Notes: a model not told the origin generated them from the letters alone. Positions 10,646-22,999 are shown, numbered from the stretch's first letter. The stretch: DNA of 64,000 nt from Oxytricha trifallax (GCA_000711775.1 ARYC01017515.1:1-64000), one strand, 5' to 3'. Translations and numbers: made by a program.

Positions 10646-11218
10646 AGAATTATAGGAGACTATGGCTGTTTCTTGAACAAATCTCCTCAATGAAATGATA
10701 TCTCTCTGGTGGCTTTAAAAGCATGAATTCTCGTAGGTAGTTTGAAGTAAGCTCCGATTATATTTTAGCCCGTAGTTAGCTTAAAGGGTAAGCGAGTTCT
10801 GTTGGCTGAATGCGCCACTCTTGTTGGTGTAGAAGAGTATGTATTATGATTACGCCTAGCTTATTTCATCTCTTAATTTTCTAGGCACATCCAATCCATT
10901 TACAGAATAGGCTTTGACAGATTATGAGTAGGAATTTGATGTTTTGTTCAGGAAATACTTACTAATGAAGCGAGGCAGATTCTTCGAGTCTTTGAGAACC
11001 ATAAACTCGTCAAGCTTTAGCAACATTTCTATATTGTAATTGTGTTAAGGAAGAATCAGCTTGGCCTTGTCTATGAGATATGGGTGCTCAGCGTCTTTAT
11101 TTATAGCTTTCTTCCCTCTTCTCTTTGAGTTATCATCCCTATCTTCTTCGTTGTTTGTAGAGTCCTTGGACTCTGGGGCAACAAATTAATTTTCAAGTTT
11201 GGAAGTTGATTCCACCAT
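10646..11218 (-). pseudogene. N-terminal stump of element A helicase
   Basis: Starts MVESTSKLENQFVAPESKDS, an acidic, probably disordered head. HPYLIDKAKLILPQHNYNIE followed by LLKLDEF matches PELLDRAKLLLPLHSYDI...EMEEF near the N-terminus of the element B helicase. FISKYFLNKTS and LLQTTYENSCF also match. The ATPase core is absent: the gene stops at the telomere-like block. About 190 of some 1100 codons remain, all in one open frame under the ciliate code. Confidence 0.7.
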
Positions 11219-11299
11219 GTTTGATTGTCCTACAATCAAGTCACCATTGAAGTCTTCAATTGACTTGGTGGATTAGGAGCTTTAGTTCTTGCTTACTCA

Positions 11300-11650
11300 T
11301 CTATATTTGCGCTTTTTCTTAATTAACGCGGGCAATTATCTTAATTTAAATTATTAAGTTTTAATTAAGATTCTTAATTAAATCTTAATTAGTTCTTAAT
11401 TCATTTTACCCAGTCTTAATTACAAAATACCTTGAAAAAATTGAAAAAGCAGGAAGGTCACCCGTCTAGAGATGAGCAGGAGATGCAGAAAGTTGTCAAC
11501 AGCGAGTGATGACAAGGCTTAATCTCCCTACAAAAATTCTGAGTGACTAGATTAATAGATAGTTGACCGCCAATCACTAACAGATTGGTAAAAAACAGAA
11601 AAATTTGGGCGCTTTTCTTAATTTAAAATTAAGAATTAATTAAGATGACT
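11300..11650. repeat. TTAATTAAGAA-rich, GCGCC-bearing right flank of element A
   Basis: Repeated TTAATTAAGA/TCTTAATTAA runs with GCGC blocks at about 11308 and 11607 (GGGCGCTTTTCTTAATT). Element B has TTAATTAAGAATTT and GGCGCATTCTTAATT at the same place, just outside the helicase start (47.12-47.21 kb). These are probably subterminal repeats of the helicase elements. Confidence 0.5.
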
Positions 11651-11706
11651 TAAATTAGGAGGGAAAAATAATAAGAAAATTTAAGAAGTTGTCTGCAATA
11701 GTAAGG

Positions 11707-12084
11707 ATGGATCATCCAGCTCCATGTACATACTCAAAATAATCTAAAAGGGTTATATCAACTCTAAATTAAATTGTTAAGTCATTCTTAGGGGGAGCTT
11801 CATCAGATTAGAAAGTACAATAAAAGACATTCCCACCTTAGTTAATGTAACTTTAATAATCTCACAACAAGGAACAAATAAATTAAATCAAACAATAGAA
11901 CTAGTTTGTAAGATCTCTAGAAAAGCCATGGGGTCTGGCTTAGACTAACAGTCTGTGGAAGTTTTTGAATAAAGTGTTTCAGAATATTCATAAATAGTTC
12001 TCTTGTAACTAGCTAACTATAAAAACATTCAAATCGTAGATTAATTTTGGATTCAATTTATTTTCAAAATATTTTACCTTATGA
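11707..12084 (+). CDS. hypothetical Gln-rich open frame
   Basis: An uninterrupted 125-codon frame from ATG to TGA: MDHPAPCTYSKQSKRVIST..., then Gln-rich QQKTFPPQLMQLQQSHNKEQ, then SLWKFLNKVFQNIHKQFSC. Not recognised, no second copy here. Frames of this length occur by chance when only TGA stops, so confidence is low. Confidence 0.22.
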
Positions 12085-12540
12085 TTAAAATCCTAAAAAT
12101 TTATCTAATTAAAATGATTTTCAAAAATAATTAAATTAACTTGAATTATTATATATTATTTATACTTATATTTAATTTAAACAACTGCTTAAATCGGTTT
12201 TATATTATATTTTTTTATAAAGTAATTAGGGATTTTAATAGCACTTGAGTAATCAGTTATATAAAAAATAAATAAGGTTATGAATATCTAAAGAACACTT
12301 AAACTTAATGTCATATTTTTTATGTTTACCTGTCAAATTCACAGACAGCTAGACTAGATGAATTTTATAAATCTACTTAGTATTCCTCGCAAAGGACATA
12401 GCTTTTATTTTTAACCACAATTATTATTTATTTGATATGCGTCATAAGCTCACTACTCCTACAGGTACTATACTTCTTGGAGTTATGTATGACTGTATTA
12501 TTATATAATTAAAATGTTTATCTATGTCTCTGCTATATTA

Positions 12541-13020
12541 AATGAATATAGAAGACTTTATCAACTAAAGAATACAATTGCATCCTCACATTTCTAATAT
12601 ATATTTACTTACTATGAAGACCCTCTTATATATTTTTAAATAATTCTTCAAACTGTTGTATCTAAGCTGATACTTAAGACTGCTATTAAACAGTTGGTAA
12701 TTTTGACGAGGATCTAAGCGGTGAAGATTTCTGAGACTATCAAGTTGAGAATTAAACAAGAATCTTTGCTTATTAAAAGACTAGATTGCAATTTATTTAT
12801 TACTAAATATACAATAATATATCATTTTCTATAATTACAGAATTACAAACATTTACAACGCAACAATTTAGAAGAATTGGGAATAGAAGGAATTTTATGA
12901 GTATGGAAGCAGTTGTAAATTTGCTCATGGGCAACATAAAAAGAGAAATAGTCGGAAATTTTAAAAGAAATAGTAAACTAAACTATGAAGATGTCTCTTG
13001 AAAGATCCAAAGAGCAGATT
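12541..13020 (+). pseudogene. decayed CCCH zinc-finger remnant
   Basis: Around 12866-12960 one frame reads KNWEQKEFYEYGSSCKFAHG, followed by QHKKRN. This closely follows the TIS11/tristetraprolin CCCH finger (NWE.kGfC.YGs.C.FAHG...lr), including the spaced Cys and His of its second half. The first two Cys positions are replaced by other residues (Gln near the start, Tyr within EFYEYG), so zinc binding is doubtful. Upstream, MNIEDFINQRIQLHPH at about 12540 could belong to the same gene, but frames change. CCCH proteins usually bind AU-rich RNA. This may be a germline fragment of a host gene. Confidence 0.45.
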
Positions 13021-13499
13021 TATCAATTAAAGCACCAATATAATAATAATTCGTAGTGATAAATTAATTAATATATTTATTATTATGGTAATTGAAGTTG
13101 TTATTGTTTTAGTAATTAAAAATGCTCAATTAATTATATTTTTATGAATATAATAATATAGAGTAATCCTTTTTGCGATTGAGTAGAGCCGGGATGATAT
13201 AAAATTTTAAGATACAAAATAAAGATGATGATAAGCATAAATGTTAATACAGACATTTATCAAGGATTACTTGAAGTCAAAAATGTTGCTCTATATTTAT
13301 CATTTGAATTTAAACTAATAAATATTCATTTAATCACAAATTAATTATAATCAATAAATACAATTCATTTTTATTAGCTTCTAATAATACATTTAACAAA
13401 AATCAAAAATAAATTATAATGTTTCTATGAATATCATAATTTATCTTATACTTGAAGTTATATTAATATTGGCATAATTAATATTAAACAATTATAATG

Positions 13500-14900
13500 T
13501 GATAGCATTGAGGTCTCTCGGTATTCCCTATCTTGTATATATGCAGGTTAATAAGGAAGGATCTAGTCCTTTTTCTTCTTGTTTCTTCAGATATATCAAA
13601 AGCATCCTTAACCCTCGTTGAAAAATTTATCAAGGCTTTTGAAATAATTTTCAAATTGTTGGTTTGATCTTGCAGCCATAGTAAAAACTTATCTATCTGT
13701 ATATAGATCTAGGGATCTGGTGAATTATGAGTTTTAGCTCTTGGATCAGATAGTCCTAGTATCTTTGTAGTTTTCAAAGTAAGTATTTTTGTTCTTTTGA
13801 AGTCTATAAATGCTTTTTATAGCATTTCTAATCACACTAAAGTTGACTTTAGTGAGAAGAATCATCATTCCCAGTATGATTTCGAGAATGTCTTAGTATT
13901 TGCTGTCTATTTTTGGATATTCTTTTTCCCTAACCAAGAACAAAAATAGGTTGCCATAATTGTAGATTCTCTTCGTAGTGATCAGTTTATGTTCCTACTA
14001 ATGTTGTTTAGGAATCTGTTTTTAACGATGGTAAATTGGGTCTTACCAATTGGAGTAAGTCTTGTGTAAGTTTCGTGTAAATCTCAGTTGTCTTCTGTCA
14101 ATATTTTAATGACTTAATCTGCTTTTATGGCTGAGAAATCATTAACTTCTTGGAGTTGGTTTTGTTTAATAATATTAAATTATAGACTCGCTTTTACTAA
14201 AAATTAGTATGTCAATTATTGGGGTGTTAATTTTATAAAATTAATTTGAACTTAAGGCCTTTTTTCATTGTTAGATTTTGACTTAGAGAGGAAGTAAGGG
14301 GTCTTTTGAGTGTTTTAAAATTATCTGAAGACTTTATTTGGCCAAATTTGTCTCTGGGATATCTAATAACTAATTATTTTAATGCTATTTATTTAAATAA
14401 TCTTATAACTTATTTCTCATAGCTTCAATAGTATCATTATAGTGTAGTTTTATTTCATAATTATACTCAATTTCATTAAAGTTTATTGTTTATAATGTTT
14501 ATTACAATGGTAATTAAAGTTTTTTTCAAGTTTCTATTTAGAGTCAGATGACTTTAAATTTCATATTACCTATCATACCGATCTGTGAAGTCAGAGTCTT
14601 CACTTTTTCTTTTTAAAAGCGAATTTTGCTATTTAATATTACAATTGAGTACCATGTCATGTCTTAGAAAACCTACCATGTTTGAAAATTAGTTGCCATA
14701 CATGCATTTATATGGTGTATTCCTTTTTGAAAAATAAATAGCATGAATGTTGATTTATTATGCTGAGAGAAGGAAGTTTGGTCTTTCCTTGTCTAAAGAC
14801 AAGGCAGATTATGTAGAGTACCTTTTAGGAAACATATTCCACTTATTATCTCCTTTTCTCTATGTACCTGAAGAGCTAACTTAACTTTGATTCTTAGATT
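13500..14900 (-). pseudogene. hypothetical protein in several frames
   Basis: Protein-like blocks follow one another on the minus strand: SLDKERPNFLLSA (about 14.76-14.8 kb), DLHETYTRLTPIGKTQFTIV (about 14.05 kb), LFLFLVREKEYPKIDSKYQD then MMILLTKVNFSVIRNAIKSI (about 13.8-13.95 kb), and LSDPRAKTHNSPDPQIYIQI with DAFDISEETRRKRTRSF (about 13.55-13.75 kb). They lie in different frames with TGA codons between, so the gene has introns or is broken. I do not recognise it. It may belong to the MT-A70 element to its right, but the gap of over 2 kb argues against that. Confidence 0.35.
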
Positions 14901-14949
14901 TATATATTTGTATTTAAAATCTACAAGATTTCAATGATTTGAGGTTTAA

Positions 14950-17100
14950 GTAAGTTGATTGAGTGCATTTTGGTATTAACCTTCGTTCCTCATTAAGTTG
15001 AGATTTTTATTATTGGCTAAATTAATTCATAAATAGTTAAAAGAATTTAATAAATCAAGCATAAACTGTTTAATATATAGAATTTAAACTAAAATCATTC
15101 TAGTTACACATGATTCTTCTAAAAAAAGTCCTAAGATCAGACTGTTGAAAATAACAGCAATGATACATAAATATTTAATATCCATTTTATTTAAATAAAA
15201 AATAGCTATGAAGTATATTAGAAGTTATTACTTTTAGTCAATCCATTATTTTGAAAAATTTATAAAGATTAAATAGAAAGAGAAATGACTTAATTATTAT
15301 GATAAAATTACAAAGTTAAAGTGCAGATATTATCTCATTTTGAAAAAAATTAGGACTAAAATACTTTTAAGAGTGAATATGCTTTCTCATTCTTTAAATA
15401 ATTTTCATCATTTTGAATTTGAAAAAAAAGACAAAAATTTTGGAATATAAGTTATTTGTATATTTAAATTCAAGGGAAATTAATAGATTATAATGTTTTT
15501 TGCTATACTTAATCAAGAATATGTGAAAATAACTTGCATCTGTAAAAATTAGAAATCAATAAATATAAATTGTTTTATATAGGTATAAATTTCAAAGTTC
15601 TTTCAATAATTAAAATCAAATTAAAATCCTAGCAATAAGGATCCAAGACAAGCAAAGTGGTATAAAACTCTTTCCAATTCTTTTATGTTGTAAGATCAAA
15701 GAAATTATAACTCTTTTAGTGTATTTAAAATAAATTGAAGATAAATATGATTGATAAAGTAATTTAACTTCTTAAATCATATGTATTTAAAGCATTATAA
15801 TATTGTAGAATTTGAATTAATAATTGCTTTTCAATAAAATAATTACAGCTTAGAATAATTATACAATGCATTTGATATTATAAAGATATGGAATAAGATA
15901 TAAGAATAAAAATAATCTTAATAAATTATGAACTTTATCTATTATGATATAACTTTCAAGATTTGATAAATTAAAAGTAGCAAGGAGAGATTAAGTGAAT
16001 CTGCAAAAGTGATAATCGAGTAATTTATATTTCAATTGGTAGAATGTAATATTCGGTAATATATTGGTACTTCATACTACTTGTTCTTTGATGTTGAACT
16101 GTAAGATCTTCAAAGACATGAAATAAGCAATCTTTAGCAATTAAATAGTCGTAAATATAATTACTTGTTTTGAGATGTCAATAATAAATTGTTCATAATT
16201 TTGGGACCATCAATTATTTTGGAATGGGTTTAATAACAATTATATTCAATTGTGATCTTTATCTTTAAGCATCTTACTTGATAAAAGTATCTGTAAGTGT
16301 GGCAATGACGAAGAGTATTTTATGAAGAGATTTTAATTGAGCTATACTTACAATACTGTTATTTACAAGATGCATTGCTCCATTAACAAGACAATTTGGA
16401 TAAGATTGAGAACGAACTAAGGCACCAAAATTAAGATGTGACTCAAAACTACAAATTAAAAGCTGAGAGGAGCCTTTAAGGAATTAATAACATCAATTTG
16501 CATTAAAACTTAATTATTTTTTCTTGCAATATTTACAAAAGATTAAATTTTAAAAATCCATTGCTCACTTAATGAAAAATAGGGACTAAATTTAACTGTG
16601 ATTTTTGAGTTCTAAAATAAGAGTATAAGCATAATATTTTGATAATTGATATTATGTTATATACAGCATTATATAATACTATAATTGGACTTATTTGCCA
16701 GTGTAGTAAAAATTATGGTGTTAAATAAATGTTTATTTGCCAAATTATTATTGATGTAACCTTAAAGCTTTAATGAATTTCCAATCAAATAGTTAATTAA
16801 TTCGATATTCAAAAAATTTATCAATAAATATATGGCCATAAAAGTTAATCATGATATATCATTACAACCTATAAAAATTTTTAAATAAGATATTTAAATA
16901 TAAAAATATGTTCAAAATTAATCATTAAAATCAATAGAAGAACACTTAATTAAAGAAGAATCAAATCATGTAGAATTGTTAATTAAATATAAACTGTTAA
17001 AGTTATATATTGTTAAAATAGAGAATTTGACAAAAGGTGACTTTGGCACTTCAGCGTCAAATGTCTTAAATCTATACAAATAATGTGTGAACTTTAATTT
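14950..17100. other. gene-free A+T-rich stretch
   Basis: Long A+T-rich sequence with scattered GATATC-like and TTAATTAA runs. I see no conserved motif on either strand. Confidence 0.5.
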
Positions 17101-17130
17101 TTAAAAAATAAATATCACATCCATACCTAA

Positions 17131-18148
17131 TCATACATATAAAAATTTAATCAATAGTATTTTCAGTGTAGGTTGTTGCGTTGTCCATCCCCTTCTTAAA
17201 TTGTTTTTCCTGCCAAAAATCTCAAGATTAAGTCTATCTGGTGCAATCATTTTTATGAATTCTTAATTTTCTCTGGTTTAGCCAAATTTTCTCTCACTGA
17301 GTAAAAGAAGACTGATTTAGCTTAGTGAAATTGAACAATATTCTTGGCATCTCCCTTGACCCCAATGATGAAGGACTCGTTACAATGAGCTGTATATTTT
17401 CCCCACCTTGTGTGCAGCACCCCATTCACCTCGATCCACCTCCCTATATCCATTTTTTAGAATGAATTGTCTCGCTAGCTCCCTCTTCGAATTTACTATC
17501 CAAAGTATTATGATGCCGTCTTTTTGCACTAAGTGTAAAGGCATGTCGAGGATTTCTTTATCTGTTAAGGTTGGGTAAGGCAAATCTTGCTACAGTCTCC
17601 AAGGTGGATCAATCATTATTACCTCGTAGAGCTTTTTGTTTCTCTCCATGCAATCTTGAGCTATCATCTCCCACATCTTCAAGTCTCTCACATTTCACTC
17701 AAATGCTTTAGGTTCTGTAAGGATTTGGTATAATAATTTCTACTCTCTTTATCTAATTATCTGGACATCTTAAAATTTAGGTATTTTTATTAAAATTTCT
17801 GTAGGTCCCTGAATCTACCCAATTTTTCTTCTAGTTTCGTTATTTTTCTTATTAATTACTAAACTCTTGTTTTTCTAGGCATTGTTGTTCATGCCTGAGG
17901 AGATCGTTACTTCAAGAAATTCTTTTATTGCAAGATTAGCATTGCTTGTTTGAATTTAACTCATTTTTTCTTTCTCTTTTGTGATCAAGTTTATGTTTTT
18001 TGCTAAGATGAGTTCTGAAAGAATGTCCATTATCGTAATTCTTTTTGCAGTATAGGCACAATATTACATTTCTTGCATCGATATAGTTATGATTGCTTTA
18101 TCTGTTCATCTTTAGTAACCAAAATGTTTTAGTATATGTCATCCCCAT
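17131..18148 (-). pseudogene. zinc-finger / MT-A70 adenine methyltransferase
   Basis: From 18148: MGMTYTKTFW, then a C2H2 finger ILCLYCKKNYDNGHSFRTHL followed by SKKH, and a second C-x2-C motif CQSCNKRIS. The methyltransferase domain follows: NVRDLKMWEMIAQD, the catalytic DPPW in YEVIMIDPPWRLQQ, PYPTLTDKEILDMPLHLV, IIILWIVNSK, NGYREVD, then after a frame change AHCNESFIIGVKGD and the C-terminal IAPDRLNLEIFGRKNNLRRG. The MT-A70 family makes N6-methyladenine in RNA or DNA; in ciliates MTA1 methylates DNA. Two TGA codons (after CNKRIS and before NVRDL) and one frame shift break it. The active-site motif is intact. Confidence 0.82.
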
Positions 18149-18159
18149 TGGGAACTTTT

Positions 18160-19140
18160 GTTGATCGGGAGAGACAATAGTGTTGAATATTTGAGTCACC
18201 AGCAAAATGTTACCAAAGCCTTCAAAATTACGTAAAATGCTACCAATATGTTGTTACCCTTTATTTATCCACGTCCTTTATGAAGCAGGTAATTTGTGAG
18301 TATGGACAAGTCCTATTGTTAAAATGCTTCTCGCATATTTCATTTATATTATATTATTAAATTGAATTTTAAACTATTTTAATTTCTAATGTACTATCTC
18401 CTCCTTTAATATTATTGAGAATAATTAAATTTATAAAGGCAGAATTTAAATGGGATTAAACTATGGAGACTTTGGTCGAAGATAAACTACTTTCTTATTA
18501 CTATTCATAATTATTGGCTATTTAATTGTAAGTTAAATTGTTTTTTATTTTATTAAAGCCAATTAAGTCGTTCATCATCTTTGACAACACATGAATTTTT
18601 AAATTGACTTTTTAAGTGAAGTTAAAGTTAAGTTGGTCTATAAATGTGAAATTTATTCAGACTTAGCAATTAACACTAGTCAGACAACATGTCGAGTAAG
18701 ATAGTTTGTCTTATAGAATTTTGTAATAATTAAGCCCAATTAATTAATAAGGGTAACATTTTGAGGAATTTCTGGGCCTTGGTTACAATTTGCGGAAACA
18801 TAAAATATTTACATAATCTAACAATTCTAGTGTGGAAGTCAATCTTAATCATGAGTAAGTGCATGGGTCTTTTAAGGCGCAGTATACTATTACTTGTTTA
18901 ATCTAAATTATAATCAAAATCCAACTTTTTGTATAAGCTAATTCACTAAGTATACTTTTTATCGATATAAAGTCTTAAATCTTAAATAAAGTGACAATTT
19001 TCAAGATCTGTATAATTTCTATACCGATCTAATGAATTTCAGTGTAAAACTATTAAGTAAATTCATGAATCTAATGATATATCAGAAATACATAAAGCTT
19101 ACTTTATAATTATTAAAGAATTCTTTATAAATACTTTACT
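18160..19140. other. gene-free spacer in element D
   Basis: A+T-rich sequence between the divergent methyltransferase and 22-kDa genes, like the divergent spacer in TBEs. A TTTTAAGGCGCAG block near 18867 is the only G+C-rich spot. Confidence 0.5.
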
Positions 19141-19144
19141 TTAG

Positions 19145-19795
19145 ATGGATAAAAAAGGAGTCACTGGGCATGACATCAGGGAGTTATCAAACAAATTTCG
19201 TTCTAAGAGTGATTTGATAACATATCTCAAGTATAATCGTGAATCTCTAGCATATTTAAATTATATAGTGGGATACTTCCTCCCAGCTGATGACCACATC
19301 ATGACAATATTTTTAAAAGACTTTCAGGCAGGAGAGAAAGACCTGCTTAAAGCTGCTAATGTGATGGTCTTCAACGTTCCCTACTACCCTGAACTTTCTG
19401 TCGAAAAGATTTTTAGCTAAATTCAGATGACAGCGAGCTAATTAGGTTCATGAATTATTACCCGAACTCCAAGGTAATACCTGGCAGAAAGTACTTCTAT
19501 GGGATGTTTGGTACTATGTGGAGACATTGGTGAAGCACGCGAATAGACAAAGGAATATTAAAGCAGGGGAGGAAGAAATGAAAGAAAAAATTTATATTAG
19601 GGACGATTTATATGAGAAACTTTAATCAGAGCCATTCTTTTCTAGTAAGTATATTTCAAAATTAAAAGATTTTAAGAGTCAATTGGTAAGGCCTTGGCTA
19701 TGCTCAAGATGGGATCAAAGCCGAGAAGTCGTCGATAGAAGAGACAGTATCATGAAATATCCTGCCCATTTGCTGAATTTAAGGCGCAGGTTTTG
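19145..19795 (+). pseudogene. 22-kDa-type protein of element D
   Basis: MDKKGVTGHDIRELSNKF, then RSKSDLITYL, LNYIVGYFLPADDH, FLKDFQAGEKDLLKAANVMV and VPYYPELSVEKIF. The order matches the TBE 22-kDa gene at 5788 (RSKEDL, DYVVGLLLP, FLRAIL, IPNYPEISV). Beyond 19420 the frame changes twice: NYYPNSKVIPGRKYFYGMFG, then LYEKLQSEPFFSSKYISKLK, which matches the LQKHPYISSK motif of the TBE gene. There is no intron where the helicase-type relatives have one. The role is unknown. Confidence 0.75.
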
Positions 19796-19918
19796 AATTA
19801 TGATGATGCTAACAAGTAGGAAGAGAGCAGTATGATGATTCAGGAATAAAAGGGAAAGAGGCACCCTGAGGATGTTACCATGGAATGAATTTATGATTAT
19901 ATAAATATATTTAAACAA

Positions 19919-20925
19919 TCAAAGATAGTTGCTATTGTTATTGTGCAAGAGCGAGTATGCTTTGGATAAAGGACTATGAAAAATTTTAATTATTATCTCT
20001 TTTTTTACACACTCAATGCATTTTCTTACAATACTTAGATGCTAGAAGTTTGTCATTTTATAGTCATTCGTAACAACTATTTCTCTATATTTCCTTTTTA
20101 CTTATACAAAGAACTCCTCTATGCAATTGAATTGGGATGAGTATGGGGCATTGAAGATTACTTGCTATATTTATTCTTTTATTTGTCTATAGACCTCTTT
20201 GTTGTGATGAGATCGGAAATTATCCCAGAAAATTACAACATTTTTGGAAAAATTCCTAACCCCCAGATATTCAATGAATGCCAAAATATCGTCCATTTTA
20301 ATTGATTTGGTTTTGACTAAATAACCCTCTAGCCCACATTCTTCACTTATCCTAGAGATTGCCATCAAAGTTTATGTATTAAGGCATTCTTGTTTTGCTT
20401 TCTGGTTCTCTCCTTTTCAAGCGCAAGTCTTCTATGCTACTTTGTATGGCATGAAAACTACCTCGTCTATGTATATGACCTTCTTATTCTAATATATCAT
20501 GTCAGTAAGTCCTTCATTCTTTCACATCTCTGATGATTAATCTATCGAATATTATAATTTGAGAATCTGAAAGTGGAGTGCATGTTCTTGAACTTAATTC
20601 CATTTTATTTGTAAAGGTTTGCGAGTTAAGATGTTGTAAGGTGGATAGTAGGAAATTGCCTATGGTACAATCTTGTGCGTATTTCAAGTGAATTGCCCTT
20701 CCATCGTTTAGTCTAAAAGGTCAATGCCAACCTCTTCTACATCATTGAGCGTGGTTATCTACTTTTAACTTCTTTACCTGCCCATTCCTTGCATGCTTGT
20801 TTCACTTAATACAGTGAAACACCAAGAAAATGAGAGACATCCTTTCAAGTCGTGATAGACTTAGATCTAACTGGTTTTCTTAAATTTCTCCATCTGATTA
20901 GTATTATATAGGAGGCTAGATCATG
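19919..20925 (-). pseudogene. DD34E transposase of element D
   Basis: IS630/Tc1-type. The first catalytic Asp is in KVIYIDEVVFMPYK, then QKTCA, a TGA, KGENQK (the region where relatives have a Trp/Arg-rich motif). CGLEGYLVKTKSIKMDDILAF leads to the second Asp in VIFWDNFRSHHN and the Glu in PYSSQFNCIEEFF; 34 residues separate the last two. The C-terminus runs open to a TGA at 19919. About one TGA and one or two frame changes in the N-terminal half make it a broken copy. The closest relative in the window is the TBE transposase at 6657-7642. Confidence 0.78.
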
Positions 20926-20999
20926 ATATGAGATCTTTTTCTAGAGGCTCGATATTTTTAAGAGAATATATGAATAAGTCTAATTAATTTATTAAAGTA

Positions 21000-22560
21000 T
21001 ACGCATTTTATATATAGAATTAAGAACATACATAGTGATCTTATTTTAAGTTGTGAAATAGCTAATTTTAACACTGAATTCTAATTTTAGCTTTGCAACG
21101 GAAGTTTTTATAAATAAGGTTATCTAGCTTTTGACATTTTGAGGGAAAAATTATCTAAAATTATGCAAATTCAGAAATATGATTAAAAGATCAAAAGTTA
21201 TTATTACAAATTTTTCAGCTTTTGGTTTATCGATTATTACCCCTAGGAATGATAATAAAAGATATATAAACTACAAGTTATAAAATAATTCATATGATTG
21301 AGTACAGCTGATCTAAGATAAACTGCTGTTCAGTTTTTCATTTTGATCTGTCTTTTTATTACCCCATTTATTTAGATAATTAACTTTATTTTTTTTATCT
21401 TTTTATTAAATTTTTTTATTAATTTGTTATTATTAATCCTTCAATTTTTATTATCATATATTGTTATTTCAGTAATCATTTTACTTATGTTAATGCATCT
21501 ATTTATTTTAAGAATACATTTTTATGTTAGTAAAATTAATATTATTTGTTTTTTTTATCTAATTCTTTATTATTATTTATGTTAATATTTTAATAAATAA
21601 TAATATTATATTATTTTTTAATATATTGATGGAACATATTCAATTATTTATCACAAAACTTATATATAGAAAAATAAAAAAATAATTTTATTTATCATAA
21701 TTTATATACTTTTTTAAATCTTAAAAAATATATAGAAAATTTTTTTATAAGTAAAATAATAAAATTGTCATTTTTAATCTAAATATAAAATAGTAATTTA
21801 ATTTATTATACGGTACTTTCGTTTAAATTCAAATTAAAGACTTTTAACATGAATTTATTTTATCATTTAACTTTTAAAAATTTAGAAGAATGTGATCATT
21901 GAAAAGAATAAAAATATGATGACAATTTTTCCAAAACAAAGTGGATGAAATATCTAAAGATCGAGGGTCTTAAATAAGCTTATAATTCTTCATAAATAAA
22001 ATTGTCTTTGAGGCAATAACAGATAAATCAGAATGGGAAAATCTTTATTGAAGTGCGAGATAGAATTATGAGTAAAGCGTCCCATAGAAATATAAAAATT
22101 TTTTATAAATTGAACAAAATATAACATTCAAACATGGTCTTGGAATAAGACAAAATTGCTTTCAAAAATATAAAATATTTTAACATATAACTCCATTATT
22201 ACAGACCAATTATAAAAGGTGAGGAAACATAGTTGTCATTTAAAAATACCATAAATTTTAATTTATCTTTATATTTTATTGTTTAAAATTTCATAAATTG
22301 CCCTAATTATAAATCTATTACTTAGTGCTTTATGGAAATTATCTTATAAAAAGATGAAAATATATATATATATATATAGACACTTAAAATTTATTCATTT
22401 ATTGAATAGTGAGAATAAAACATTTAACATGCTCATCGAGGTCACCTCTCCACGTTATAAAATAATTTCCTAAATTCCCATAACATTTCCAAAAATCACG
22501 GATTTTTGCTGCACAATATTTTCTCAGTGGCAAAGTTGAATAGGAGCCATTGGTCCTGAG
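21000..22560. other. extremely A+T-rich gene-free stretch
   Basis: Runs of A/T with almost no G or C (especially 21350-21800) and a TA dinucleotide run near 22362-22378. No coding signal. Such DNA is eliminated in hypotrich development (inference). Confidence 0.6.
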
Positions 22561-22584
22561 CAACCTGGATGTAGTCTACTTTTG

Positions 22585-22660
22585 GCCGCCGTCTTTTGGA
22601 TATACAATAATTTTCCGGTCAGTGTATTTAGATCACTTTAAGAAGAGGTTTTGGGGTTTA
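22585..22660. repeat. inverted G+C-rich repeat relic and telomere-like block
   Basis: TTTGGCCGCCGTCTTTTGG (about 22591-22609) resembles the inverse of the 34-bp unit at 1213 (TAAGACGGCGCCAAAA). Some 40 bp further is GGTTTTGGGGTTT (22648-22660), oriented like a TBE right end. Possibly the junction of a lost element. Confidence 0.4.
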
Positions 22661-22999
22661 GAGAATTTTAATTATTTTTTTCTTATGTAAATTTACTGGA
22701 ATAAATTATTAGGCCTTTATAGTTTTTGTTGAGATAACAAGTTTTAACCGTATTTAAAAGTTTTAGTTAAATTAATTTTTAAGCTATTCATTTGTTATTT
22801 AAATTTTGTTATAATACTGTGAGTTTTGAGAATTTATTAAGATTATTTTCCAAACCTCATTATTACTTAAAAGATATGAAATTAATTTTGGTGGTTCACT
22901 TAATCATATTATTAAATCCATTCAAAGACTATAAGTTATTCTCAAGGATGAAGGAATCTATGATTTTTATAAGAACTCTTAAGAATTTTTAATCTTCTT

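Larger units (their letters stand above)
1213..11650. mobile_element. element A: helicase-type TBE relative, with nested TBE
   Basis: Order: DD34E transposase (minus), 22-kDa-like gene (plus), helicase N-terminus (minus), the same order as elements B and C. A complete 4.06-kb TBE sits in the 22-kDa-like gene, and the C-terminal part of the helicase is missing where a coiled-coil coding block with telomere-like sequence lies (9.1-10.64 kb). The ends are inferred from repeats at 1213-1313 and at 11.3-11.65 kb; I found no exact terminal inverted repeat or target duplication. The element is decayed. Confidence 0.6.
17131..20925. mobile_element. element D: MT-A70-type TBE relative
   Basis: Three genes in TBE order and orientation: zinc-finger/MT-A70 (minus), 22-kDa type (plus), DD34E transposase (minus). 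The methyltransferase takes the place of the TBE zinc-finger/kinase gene and keeps N-terminal zinc fingers. Limits given are those of the genes; I found no telomere-like ends, terminal inverted repeats or target duplication. All three genes show some damage. Confidence 0.65.

Noticed and set aside
13865-13880. Inverted repeat CTAAAGTTGACTTTAG near 13840-13856 as a regulatory operator
   Set aside because: A short palindrome within a coding trace in A+T-rich DNA; expected by chance.
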